Part shown: piece after piece, positions 25,988 to 33,955 of the stretch | Layout: each line of letters opens with the position of its first letter | Numbering within the stretch: the stretch's first letter is position 1 | NCBI RefSeq assembly: GCF_014646375.1 | Contig: NZ_BMNI01000013.1 | Coordinates: 1-61,124, forward strand | Origin: Nocardioides phosphati | GTDB lineage: Bacteria; Actinomycetota; Actinomycetes; Propionibacteriales; Nocardioidaceae | Length of the DNA: 61,124 nt | Direction of reading: 5' to 3' | Program-made: the position numbers and the translations under genes | The notes under the pieces: model-generated | The model's input: the letters and a program-made list of their open reading frames with translations, nothing else | What the model was told of the DNA's origin: nothing | Databases searched by the model: none

Positions 25988-26737
25988 TCAGCTGCGGCCG
26001 ACGAAGCGCTCGAAGAGCCGGCGTGCCTCTTCGAGCTCCGCCTGCTCGTGAGCGCTGAGAGCCTCCAGCACATGGGAACCGCTGCGTCGGTTGCTCGACG
26101 GGCGTCCCACCACCTGCTCGGCGCGGTCCGGCACGAGCAACTCGGCGGCGGCCTCGATCGTCGTACGCACGGCCGCCTCCGCCTCAGGCGTCGCCTCGTA
26201 CCGGTTGAACGACGTGCCGAAGCGGGCGTTGCACTCATCGATGACCGAGCCGAAGTCGGAGACGACGCGGGTGAAGGGCGCGACCACGACGCTTGCGCGC
26301 AGTGGCATCACGCCCCGGTAGTACCGCTGGTAGCCCCGGAGCACCTGCAGCGCGCTGGCAGTCGGGTCGTACTGCAGCGCCGAGGCCAGCACCTCGGCCG
26401 GATCACGGACGACGACGACGGCCGGGATGCCGAGCTCGACGGCGCGATGGATCGCCCGTGCGACGTGCAGGTGCGAGGAGACCCGATGCCCCTCCGGGTT
26501 CGCATGGTCGAAGGCGACCCGGGCATAGGTGTTGCCCGAGCGCGGAAAGCCGTCGAGAACGAGGACCACCCCCGGGGCCACGCGCTGCTCCCGAAGCTGC
26601 GGGCTCACCGCGTTGTAGAGCGAGTCGAGCACCGGCGTGTCCAGCACGAACTCGCGCACACGCGCGCGCATCACTCCCGGAAGGGTGCGTCGAAGCAACC
26701 TACGGGCGGCTCCAGGGGCCACGTAGCGAGTGGGCAC
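25988..26737 (-). CDS. Sulfotransferase-like P-loop protein
   Basis: A 249-residue protein with LVLDGFPRSGNTYARVAFDHA near residue 62, the 5-prime-phosphosulfate-binding loop of PAPS-dependent sulfotransferases. AVVVVRDPAEVLASALQYDP near residue 115 corresponds to the 3-prime-phosphate loop. The middle has RGYQRYYRGVM. If active, it would sulfate the polysaccharide or a lipid; a kinase-like P-loop function is the alternative. GTG 26737 has AGAGGA 7 nt upstream. No PAPS synthesis genes are seen in the window. Confidence 0.75.
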   Translation of the reverse strand: MPTRYVAPGAARRLLRRTLPGVMRARVREFVLDTPVLDSLYNAVSPQLREQRVAPGVVLVLDGFPRSGNTYARVAFDHANPEGHRVSSHLHVARAIHRAVELGIPAVVVVRDPAEVLASALQYDPTASALQVLRGYQRYYRGVMPLRASVVVAPFTRVVSDFGSVIDECNARFGTSFNRYEATPEAEAAVRTTIEAAAELLVPDRAEQVVGRPSSNRRSGSHVLEALSAHEQAELEEARRLFERFVGRS

Positions 26738-26865
26738 GCGGGTTCCTCTCTCAGGTGAATCCGGATGAGTTCCGGCGACGAGCCGACATCCTAGGGCCGG
26801 ACCTGCGGCTATCGTCCTTCCCGGCAGCCCCCTGGCCGTCGAACAGCCGACCCGAGAGTGACACC

Positions 26866-28140
26866 GTGCGCCACCTCCATCTGCGGATCGCCCGCCTCGG
26901 ACGCAGCGAGATCTCGCGACTGGCCGGAGCCGGCCTGACGGTGCAGATGCTGACCTTGGTTTCCGGCCCTCTCGTCGCCCGCATGCTCGGCGCATCGGGC
27001 CGGGGCGAGGTCACCGTCGCGATGCTCTACTCGATCCTCAGCTCGCGCCTGGTCCTCGCCGGCTGGTGCGTGACCATCACCCGGGAGCTGGCTCAGCAGG
27101 CATGGGCCGCGCGCACTGCGCTCGGGCCGCTGGTCGGCCGGTCCGGCATCGCCAGCGCCATCCCCGCACTCCTCGCCGGCCTGCTCACCGCCGCCACCCT
27201 GCACAGCTCGCCCCACATGCTCCAGGTGGCCTCCGCAACCGCGGTCATCACGCTGCTCGCCTCCGTCACGCTCGTGATGACCGCGATGCTGCAGGGTGAG
27301 GGGCAGGTCCGGCACGTCAACCGGCTCCGCCTGATCAGCGTGCTCCTCTACGTCCTCGGCATCGCCCTGATCTTCCTGGTGGACCGCCAGTCGCACGCGA
27401 TCGTCGTCCTGGCGGTGTACGCCGGTGCGCAGACGATCGGCCTGGGAGTGGCCTGGCAGGCCCTCCGGCCGCGCGAGGCCGAGGGCGCGCGCCTCGCCGG
27501 ACGCGCCCTCCTGCGCTCGGCGCGACGGGCCCACCTGGGTGCGATCGGCTTCCTCGACGGCATGGGACTCGACCACGTGGTGGTCGCCGTCATGATGAGC
27601 ACCACGAGCCTGGGCCTCTACACGGTCGCGAGCTCGTCGACCAATCTGCCGGTGATGGTGCTGCAGGGCGTCTCCGGCATGCTCCTGCCGCGGATGGCGG
27701 CCCGCGACGCCGAGGAGTCGCGACGGCTCCTGTTCCGCTGGACCGCCGCCTCGACCGCCCTCGTGGCCTGCGTCGTGATCGGCCTGGAGATCATCATCGG
27801 CCCCGCGATCCGGATCCTCTTCGGCACCGAGTTCGTCCCCGCGACGCCCGTGGCGCGACTGCTGATCGTCGCGTGGGCGCTGCTCGCGCTGCGCCGCCTC
27901 TTCATCTCGGCGGCGCAGGCACAGCACCGCGCCGGGCGCAGCTCGGTGGTCGAGGCAGCGTCAGCGATCGCGCTCGTCGTCGGCGTACCGGTGGGCATCG
28001 CGACGCACGGCATCGTCGGCGCCGCGGCAGCCGTGCTCGCCGTCAGCGCGCTGAGCTGTGCGGCGCTGGCAGCGACGGTCTCGTGGCGTGTGCCCCGACA
28101 GGCCACGCCCCGCCGGGCCGATCAGCGCACGAGCTCGTAG
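26866..28140 (+). CDS. Polysaccharide flippase (Wzx-like, MOP superfamily)
   Basis: A 424-residue membrane protein with about 12 helices. It begins with the amphipathic LHLRIARLGRSEISRLAGAG and GPLVARMLGASGRGEVTVAMLYSI, typical of Wzx/MurJ-like exporters. It should flip lipid-linked repeat units outward for the Wzy-like polymerase. GTG 26866 was chosen because GAGAG lies about 7 nt upstream and the sequence before it is not membrane-like. Its last 19 nt overlap the convergent methyltransferase gene, an unusual tail-to-tail overlap. Confidence 0.88.
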   Translation: MRHLHLRIARLGRSEISRLAGAGLTVQMLTLVSGPLVARMLGASGRGEVTVAMLYSILSSRLVLAGWCVTITRELAQQAWAARTALGPLVGRSGIASAIPALLAGLLTAATLHSSPHMLQVASATAVITLLASVTLVMTAMLQGEGQVRHVNRLRLISVLLYVLGIALIFLVDRQSHAIVVLAVYAGAQTIGLGVAWQALRPREAEGARLAGRALLRSARRAHLGAIGFLDGMGLDHVVVAVMMSTTSLGLYTVASSSTNLPVMVLQGVSGMLLPRMAARDAEESRRLLFRWTAASTALVACVVIGLEIIIGPAIRILFGTEFVPATPVARLLIVAWALLALRRLFISAAQAQHRAGRSSVVEAASAIALVVGVPVGIATHGIVGAAAAVLAVSALSCAALAATVSWRVPRQATPRRADQRTSS

Positions 28141-28706
28141 ACGACCTTGTGACCGGGGAAGAGGCGGGCCATGAAGGACGCCTCGTAGAAGCCCTGGAGC
28201 TTGCGGTTGCGGTTGACCACCCACTCGACGACGCGGTTCCACGGCAGGAAGAAGACCTGCTGGAACGCGATGTGCCGGAGCCGGGTCCCGGAGAAGGCGA
28301 AGTCGAAGTAGTAGCCACGATCGTGGAGCCCACCCTCGACGAAGAACTCGAAGGTGTTGATCGCGAAGGCCCGCTGGTGGGTCGGGTCGGTCGGCCACGT
28401 GTACGACGTGAAGTGCGGGCCCTCGATGTGGAGGACGCCGCCCGGGGCCAGCACCCGGTGCAGCTCGCGCATGACCGCGGGCATGTCCCGGACGTGCTCG
28501 AGGACGTCGAGGCACTCGATGTAGTCGAACGCGCCGTCCTCGAACGGCAGCGGACCGGAGTCCAGGTCGTGCACGACGTCGACGCCGGGGAGCGGGGCGA
28601 GGTCGAGGTTGACCCAGTCCTCACGGATGAGGTGGCCGCAACCGACGTTGAGCTTGCGCGGATGCTCCGCCGGCGTCATCTCGGCAGCTCCGGAACTGAC
28701 GGTCAC
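28122..28706 (-). CDS. Class I SAM methyltransferase (Methyltransf_11-like)
   Basis: A 194-residue methyltransferase with the SAM motif KLNVGCGHLIREDWVNLDL near residue 18. The DYIECLDVLEHVRDMPAVMREL acidic and EH motifs and VLAPGGVLHIEGP are typical of small glycan or lipid methyltransferases. GTG 28706 overlaps the stop of FkbM copy 4. Its 3-prime end overlaps the flippase gene by 19 nt on the opposite strand. Substrate unknown. Confidence 0.85.
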   Translation of the reverse strand: MTVSSGAAEMTPAEHPRKLNVGCGHLIREDWVNLDLAPLPGVDVVHDLDSGPLPFEDGAFDYIECLDVLEHVRDMPAVMRELHRVLAPGGVLHIEGPHFTSYTWPTDPTHQRAFAINTFEFFVEGGLHDRGYYFDFAFSGTRLRHIAFQQVFFLPWNRVVEWVVNRNRKLQGFYEASFMARLFPGHKVVYELVR

Positions 28707-29590
28707 GCGATCTCCTCAGCAGTCTTGTGGGTGCACACGAGGTTCACCCAGTGCAGGTTCTCCGGCGTCATCTCGGCGCGGAGCGCCTCGTCCTCGTCGA
28801 ACGGCCGGCCGTCGATGCGGTCGATCGTGTAGCCGGCGTGGCGGAGCAGGGCGACGAGCTCACGCGGGTCGTTGCCCATCCCGACGATGCCGTGGGGCCA
28901 GAACTCCATCAGGATTCGGCGGGGCGGGTTCTCCGCCAGCACCTTCGCTGCTCCGGCGAGGGCGAGCGGCTCGGCGCCCTGGATGTCCATCTTGAGCAGG
29001 TCCACGCGGCGCTCGCCCGCGAGCTCGTCGTCCAGCGTGACGATCCGCACCGGGAAGGACTCGTCGTCGGGACCGTGCGCGAAGAGGCGGTGGTCACCGG
29101 TGCTCACCGAGGAGCGGAAGAACGTCGCGGTGCCCGGCTCCGCAGCGACGGCCGCCTCGCGGACGTCGACCTGGGGATAGCCGTTGAAGGTGACGTTGCG
29201 GCGCAGGATCTTGTTCAGGTCCGGGTCGGGCTCGAAGCTGATCACCTTGCCCTCGGGGCCGACCTGCTGCGCCAAGATCAGGGCGAAGTAGCCGATGTTG
29301 GCGCCGACCTCGACCACCAGGTCACCGGGGCGGACGTGCGCCCTGTACCAGGCGGTCTCCTCGGGCTCGTAGCTCCCGCTGGCGAGGGCGAGGGCGTCAC
29401 CGCGGTCGAGGAGCATGTCGTGCCCCTCGATGACCACCCGGTTGCTGCGGGTGGCCAGCCACACCGCCCGGTGCATCTTCCACACCAGCTGGTGACGGCG
29501 GGCCCAGCCGTGCCCACGTGCACGACGGACGAACGGCTCCATCACGTAGCCGACGGGCCCGCGATACAGCCGGGCAGGATTGTGCTCCAC
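28703..29590 (-). CDS. FkbM-family methyltransferase (copy 4)
   Basis: A 295-residue methyltransferase. The SAM loop is VVEVGANIGYFALILAQQVG near residue 94, then ISFEPDPDLNKILRRNV, and the canonical VDLLKMDIQGAEPLAL motif near residue 195. GTG 29590 is preceded by AGAGGA with 5-nt spacing and is preferred to the TTG at 29614. It differs clearly from copies 2 and 3 and resembles the standard family. It follows a GT4 gene by 20 nt. Confidence 0.85.
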   Translation of the reverse strand: MEHNPARLYRGPVGYVMEPFVRRARGHGWARRHQLVWKMHRAVWLATRSNRVVIEGHDMLLDRGDALALASGSYEPEETAWYRAHVRPGDLVVEVGANIGYFALILAQQVGPEGKVISFEPDPDLNKILRRNVTFNGYPQVDVREAAVAAEPGTATFFRSSVSTGDHRLFAHGPDDESFPVRIVTLDDELAGERRVDLLKMDIQGAEPLALAGAAKVLAENPPRRILMEFWPHGIVGMGNDPRELVALLRHAGYTIDRIDGRPFDEDEALRAEMTPENLHWVNLVCTHKTAEEIA

Positions 29591-29610
29591 GAGATTCCTC
29601 TCCAGATCGG

Positions 29611-30714
29611 TCAAGCCTTGAGCGCCAGATCATAGGCGCGAGCGGTCTCCTCGGCAGTCCTTCTCCAGGAGAACGGGCGAGCCCTCAGCCGGCCCTTCGC
29701 GCGCAGCTGCTCGCGCAGCTCCGCGTCGGCCAGCAACGGCTCCAGTGCTGCCACGAGCTCCTCGGGCCGGTCGCCGCCGACGACCACGGCGACGTCACCC
29801 GCCACCTCCAGCAGGGCAGGAGTGTCGGTGATGACGACCGGGCAGCCAGCGGCCATCGCCTCCACGACGGGGAGGCCGAAGCCCTCGTAGCGGGACGGGA
29901 AGATGAAGGCCTGGGCGCCGGCGTACAGGCCGGGCAGTTCGTCGTCTCCGACCCGCAGCAGCAGCGTCTTCTCGGCGATGCCGAGCTCCTCCAGGCGGGC
30001 CTGCTCGCCCTCGGGACCGGCACCGCAGAGCACGAGACGCAGGTCGGGATCGGACACGTGCAGAAGCGAGAACGCTCGCAGGATCAGGTCGACGTTCTTG
30101 TGGTCGTAGCGGGCACCGACGTGCAGCAGGTAGCGCTCGGGCAGGCCCGACGGCACTGCAGTGGGCTGGAAGAACGAGCCGGCGACCCCCAGGGGCGTCA
30201 CGATGATCGGCTTGTCCAGCCCCGGGTGGAAGCGTCGCAGGTCGTCGCGCGTGGTCTCGGAGATGCAGAGCAGGACGTCGCACGCGTCGATGAACTGCAG
30301 CTTCTCGGCGAGCACCTGCTCGCGGTTCCACGGGAAGAGCTCGGGGAAGAGCTCGAGCGTGAAGTCGTAGATCGTGGTGACCCTCTTGCGACCCGGCAGA
30401 GCCTCGAGCAGGGCCGGCTCGTAGAGCGCGTGGTGCACCACGTCGCAGGGCACGATCCCACGGGCTGCGCGCTGGTTCATGCGCTCGAGGACAGGCGCCC
30501 GCAGCCGACCGGGGAGCGGGACCCTGCGGTACTCCTTGGGGAAGCGCCCGGACAGGTGCTCGTTGGCCACCCACCGGAATGGCGTGACCGCCTCCACACC
30601 CAGCTGCGGGTCGTCCCGGAACTCTCCCACGAGCTCGGCGAAGTACCGCGAGATCCCGGAGCGGGTGTGCCGCAGGAACGCAGACCCGTCGTAGAGCACC
30701 TTCGTGGAACTCAT
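29611..30714 (-). CDS. Glycosyltransferase family 4
   Basis: A 367-residue GT4 enzyme of the mannosyl/rhamnosyltransferase type. The N-terminal SAFLRHTRSGISRYFAEL contains the glycine-rich acceptor loop. The donor half has LLHVGARYDHKNVDLILRAF, DDELPGLYAGAQAFIFPS and the EX7E loop YEGFGLPVVEAMAAGCPVVI. It overlaps the acetyltransferase stop upstream (ATGA at 30711-30714). The sugar donor is not evident. Confidence 0.92.
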   Translation of the reverse strand: MSSTKVLYDGSAFLRHTRSGISRYFAELVGEFRDDPQLGVEAVTPFRWVANEHLSGRFPKEYRRVPLPGRLRAPVLERMNQRAARGIVPCDVVHHALYEPALLEALPGRKRVTTIYDFTLELFPELFPWNREQVLAEKLQFIDACDVLLCISETTRDDLRRFHPGLDKPIIVTPLGVAGSFFQPTAVPSGLPERYLLHVGARYDHKNVDLILRAFSLLHVSDPDLRLVLCGAGPEGEQARLEELGIAEKTLLLRVGDDELPGLYAGAQAFIFPSRYEGFGLPVVEAMAAGCPVVITDTPALLEVAGDVAVVVGGDRPEELVAALEPLLADAELREQLRAKGRLRARPFSWRRTAEETARAYDLALKA

Positions 30715-31331
30715 CGACCGAGCAGCCCTTCGTAGCCGTCGTGCGTCTTGATGACCCGCGCCGGGATGCCCACGGCGATGCCGTTGACCGGGACATCCTT
30801 GTTGACCAGGGCCTTGGTGCCGATGATCGCACCGTCGCCGATGGTCACCGGGCCGACGACGTACGCGTCGACTCCGATCGTCACATAGTCACCGATGACC
30901 GGCCAGCCGTCACTCGAGCGGTCCCACGGGTGCCGCCCCATGTCCCCTCCGATGGTGACCCCGTGCGCGATCCGGCAGTCCCGGCCGATGACCACACCCG
31001 CACCGATTGCGATCTTCATGCTGTGCACGAGGCAGAAGCCAGGTCCGATCTGCGCGCCCGGATGGATGTCCGTCCCGCCCCAGGCGACGGCGAGCATGCG
31101 GACGAAGAAGGCCAGTGGCCGCGTCGGCAGGAAACGGTAGAGCGCATGGCTGATCCGGAAGAGGATGACGCAGTGCGTGGAGTTGCTGAACAACGCCTTG
31201 CCGATGACCTTCGCCCAGAACCGATGGGCGGGCTGGCCCGGGGCCACAGGGGCCTTCAGGTCGGCGAGCAGTGTCGAGAACAAGCCGGGGATCCTCACGA
31301 CAGGGGACGTGGCGGGGCTGATGATAGCCAC
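30711..31331 (-). CDS. Serine acetyltransferase-like hexapeptide-repeat acyltransferase
   Basis: A 206-residue left-handed beta-helix protein. Hexapeptide turns run from about residue 95 (IHPGAQIGPGFCLVHSMKIAIGAGVVIG) to 200 (VTIGDGAIIGTKALVNKDVPVNGIAVGIPARVI). The CysE-like segment RIAHGVTIGG includes the catalytic histidine. Given the glycan context it probably O-acetylates a sugar rather than serine. GTG 31331 with GGAGAGG about 8 nt upstream is preferred over GTG 31352. Confidence 0.83.
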   Translation of the reverse strand: MAIISPATSPVVRIPGLFSTLLADLKAPVAPGQPAHRFWAKVIGKALFSNSTHCVILFRISHALYRFLPTRPLAFFVRMLAVAWGGTDIHPGAQIGPGFCLVHSMKIAIGAGVVIGRDCRIAHGVTIGGDMGRHPWDRSSDGWPVIGDYVTIGVDAYVVGPVTIGDGAIIGTKALVNKDVPVNGIAVGIPARVIKTHDGYEGLLGR

Positions 31332-31348
31332 GCTGATGCCCTCTCCTG

Positions 31349-31780
31349 TCACGGAATCACGGCAGAGACCTGTCCCCTCGTCGGAACTCCCTGTGCCCGC
31401 ACGACCTCACGCCCCCCACGGTCGAGGACGATCGTCGTCGGCGTGCGCATGACACCGAGTCGACGGACCAGGTCGAGGTGGTGTTCGGCGTCGATCTCGA
31501 CGTGCTCGACGCCGGGAAGGGTCCTGGCGACGTCCTCCAACACAGCGCGCGTCGCCCGGCACGGCGCACAGAACGCGCTCGAGAACTGCAGGAGTGTGGC
31601 GCGCTCCCCGAGACGATGGGCGATGGCAGTGTCGTCGAGGGGTGCGATCTCGGGCTCGGCGGAGTCCGCTCCCCTGACCCGATGCGTACCCCGGAAGCGA
31701 CCATCGGTGACGAAGCGCCAGAGTCCGAAGACGAGCGCGCCACCGACAGCGACGAGAAGAGCAGCCTGACCGATGTGCAT
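31349..31780 (-). CDS. Membrane-anchored thioredoxin-like protein
   Basis: A 143-residue protein with one N-terminal membrane helix (IGQAALLVAVGGALVFGLWRF) and a thioredoxin fold whose active site is FCAPCRATRAVLED. The conserved cis-proline follows in GVMRTPTTIVLDRGG. The domain may face the cytosol or the outside; the orientation is not clear. It is a candidate redox partner for the MoaD-like protein encoded just upstream and for the sulfur enzymes. The ATG 31780 start keeps the helix at the N-terminus; GTG 31807 is an alternative. Confidence 0.8.
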   Translation of the reverse strand: MHIGQAALLVAVGGALVFGLWRFVTDGRFRGTHRVRGADSAEPEIAPLDDTAIAHRLGERATLLQFSSAFCAPCRATRAVLEDVARTLPGVEHVEIDAEHHLDLVRRLGVMRTPTTIVLDRGGREVVRAQGVPTRGQVSAVIP

Positions 31781-31825
31781 GCGATCCCGAACCCCACATC
31801 GGGACACCGCATTCCCGCGGCCCGC

Positions 31826-32095
31826 TCACCCACCCGCGAACGGCGGGAGGAACTCCACGACGCTTCCCGGCTCGACGGACCCGGCCTGCGGCTGGCGGCC
31901 GTCGACCAGCACCGAGCAGACCGCGAGCACGCCCGCGAGCCGGTCGCTCCCGGGGTGCCGCGCGATGACGGCCTCACGGAGCTCCGCGAGGCCGATCGGG
32001 CCGGCGTACGACTCCTCGGGAACGCCCACGGCGGCGCGGGCACCCGCCCAGTAGCGGACCGTGATCGTGGTCGCAATGACATCAGGAGCGTTCAC
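31826..32095 (-). CDS. MoaD/ThiS-like sulfur-carrier protein
   Basis: An 89-residue ubiquitin-like sulfur carrier that ends in Gly-Gly ([11 protein letters not shown]), the site that becomes a thiocarboxylate. The fold signature [15 protein letters not shown] at the start is typical of MoaD-like proteins. There is no MoaE, ThiG or E1-like activating enzyme nearby, so the pathway (molybdopterin, thiamine or cysteine) cannot be fixed. It is divergent from glnR with 67 nt between starts and is followed by the thioredoxin-like gene. Confidence 0.87.
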   Translation of the reverse strand: MNAPDVIATTITVRYWAGARAAVGVPEESYAGPIGLAELREAVIARHPGSDRLAGVLAVCSVLVDGRQPQAGSVEPGSVVEFLPPFAGG

Positions 32096-32162
32096 GTCCG
32101 ATATTCTGCAGCCACCGTGGCATCACACCCACCCCTGGGGCCGCAGTCGTGAGGAGGCGCCC

Positions 32163-32906
32163 ATGAGCACCCTGCTGCTGCTGACGAGCGCACTGCAGTC
32201 CTCCACCGAGGTGCTGCCCGGCCTCTCGTTGCTGAGCCACCAGGTGAAGGTCCTGCCTGCGGAGGGCAGTGCCCTGCTGGAGGCGCCCGACTCCGACCTG
32301 ATCCTCGTCGACGGTCGCCAGGACCTCGCCCACGCCCGCGACCTGTGCCGCCTGATGCTCGCCACGGGCTCCGACGTGCCGGTGATGCTCGTGCTGACCG
32401 AGGGCGGGCTCTCCGTCGTCAGCGCCGACTGGGGCATGGACGAGATCGTGCTGACCACCGTCGCCCCCGCCGAGCTCGAGGCCCGCATCAAGCTCGCGAT
32501 CGCCCGCAACAACGCGCGCCGCCAGGCCGACGACCCCGATGCCCACGTCATCCGCTCGGGCGAGCTCGTCGTCGACGACGCGACGTACACCGCGCGCCTG
32601 GGCGGCCGCGCCCTCGACCTCACGTTCAAGGAGTTCGAGCTGCTGAAGTACCTCGCCCAGCACCCGGGCCGGGTCTTCACGCGCCAGCAGCTGCTCCAGG
32701 AGGTCTGGGGCTACGACTACTTCGGTGGCACCCGCACGGTCGACGTCCACGTCCGCCGGCTGCGCGCCAAGCTCGGTCCCGAGAACGAGAACCTCATCGG
32801 CACCGTCCGCAACGTCGGCTACCGCTTCGTGGTCCCGTCCAAGGGCGCGGCCGCGACCGGCGACGAGCCGGCTGACGCCGCGGCCGACTCGGCCGTCGAC
32901 GCCTGA
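32163..32906 (+). CDS. glnR: GlnR, global nitrogen response regulator
   Basis: A 247-residue orphan OmpR-type regulator. The N-terminal receiver has an Asp in [11 protein letters not shown] but lacks the full phosphorylation pocket, as in Streptomyces GlnR. The C-terminal winged helix [20 protein letters not shown] through [18 protein letters not shown] and [10 protein letters not shown] is nearly identical to GlnR as I remember it. GlnR controls glnA, amtB, nitrate and urea genes and interacts with PhoP at nitrogen-phosphate crosstalk. ATG 32163 has a strong GAGGAGG 5 nt upstream. Confidence 0.93.
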   Translation: MSTLLLLTSALQSSTEVLPGLSLLSHQVKVLPAEGSALLEAPDSDLILVDGRQDLAHARDLCRLMLATGSDVPVMLVLTEGGLSVVSADWGMDEIVLTTVAPAELEARIKLAIARNNARRQADDPDAHVIRSGELVVDDATYTARLGGRALDLTFKEFELLKYLAQHPGRVFTRQQLLQEVWGYDYFGGTRTVDVHVRRLRAKLGPENENLIGTVRNVGYRFVVPSKGAAATGDEPADAAADSAVDA

Positions 32907-33036
32907 GTCATCCCTTACCGCAAACCGGATCATCCGCAACGAAACGGACGAGTACTGGCACGCGGCGCTTTCTGACCCTACAGTCCTCTCAGTATTCGTC
33001 TTGCGGGGGCCAATTCGAACCTGAAGGGGTTCTCTC

Positions 33037-33933
33037 ATGCGCCGATCTTCCGGTGCGCTCGGGTCACTTGTGCTCAGCGCCTGTCTCCTCACCACGGGCG
33101 GCCCGGGCACCGCGCCCGCGGTCGCCACGACGGCCTCGACCACGTCGGCCTCCTGCGGGACCGAGCTCCTCGTGAGCAACGACCACACCTTCGCCTGCAG
33201 CTGGAGCGACGACTTCACACAGTCGTCACTGGACACCGCGAAGTGGACGCCGTTCGACACCTCAGCCAACGGCTACACCACCGCCTCACGGGAGTGCTAC
33301 CGCCCCGACACCCGCAACGTCGAGGTGCGCAACGGCACCCTTCGGCTGACCGTCCGGCGCGAGGTCTTCCCGATCACCTGCACGACTCCGAGCGGCTCGT
33401 TCAAGACCCGCTACACCGCAGGCGGCGTGATGACCTGGAGCAAGTTCACCCAGACCTACGGACGCTTCGACTTCCGTGCCGCCTTCCCGGCCGCCTCGGC
33501 CGGCCTCCAGAGCGCCCTGTGGCTCTATCCCCAGGAGCTGACCTACGGCCGGTGGCCGGCCTCCGGCGAGATCGACGCCGCGGAGTACTACGGCACCTAC
33601 CCCGACCGGGCCATCCCGGCACTGCACTACACGACGAGTCTGCTCGGGAGCCAGCTCTCCGGCCTCGGCTGCTACCGCAGCGACCCGCAGCAGTTCCACA
33701 CCTACACGGTGGAGTGGACCCCGGGGATGCTCCGCTTCCTCCAGGACGGCGCCGAGTGCTGGAGGCACAGCCCCCAGGCCGACGGCCTGACCTCTCCCGC
33801 GCCGTTCGACCAGCCCTTCTTCCTGCTTCTCAACCAGGCGCTGGGCGCCGGCGCCAACCTCGTCACCAGCAGCACCCGGCTGCCGGCGACGATGAGCGTC
33901 GACTACGTCCGGGTCTGGTCGCTCGCGAGCTGA
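33037..33933 (+). CDS. Secreted glycoside hydrolase family 16
   Basis: A 298-residue secreted endo-beta-glucanase-type enzyme. A Sec signal peptide (about residues 1-31, ending near APA-VA) precedes the GH16 jelly roll. The catalytic ExDxxE reads GEIDAAEYYG near residue 180, with both glutamates and the aspartate present. Four or more cysteines suggest disulfides. The substrate may be a laminarin-like beta-1,3-glucan or the organism's own capsule. A gene-free 130 nt before it holds no obvious operator. Confidence 0.9.
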   Translation: MRRSSGALGSLVLSACLLTTGGPGTAPAVATTASTTSASCGTELLVSNDHTFACSWSDDFTQSSLDTAKWTPFDTSANGYTTASRECYRPDTRNVEVRNGTLRLTVRREVFPITCTTPSGSFKTRYTAGGVMTWSKFTQTYGRFDFRAAFPAASAGLQSALWLYPQELTYGRWPASGEIDAAEYYGTYPDRAIPALHYTTSLLGSQLSGLGCYRSDPQQFHTYTVEWTPGMLRFLQDGAECWRHSPQADGLTSPAPFDQPFFLLLNQALGAGANLVTSSTRLPATMSVDYVRVWSLAS

Positions 33934-33955
33934 CCCACCCGGCTAGGGTCGCCGC

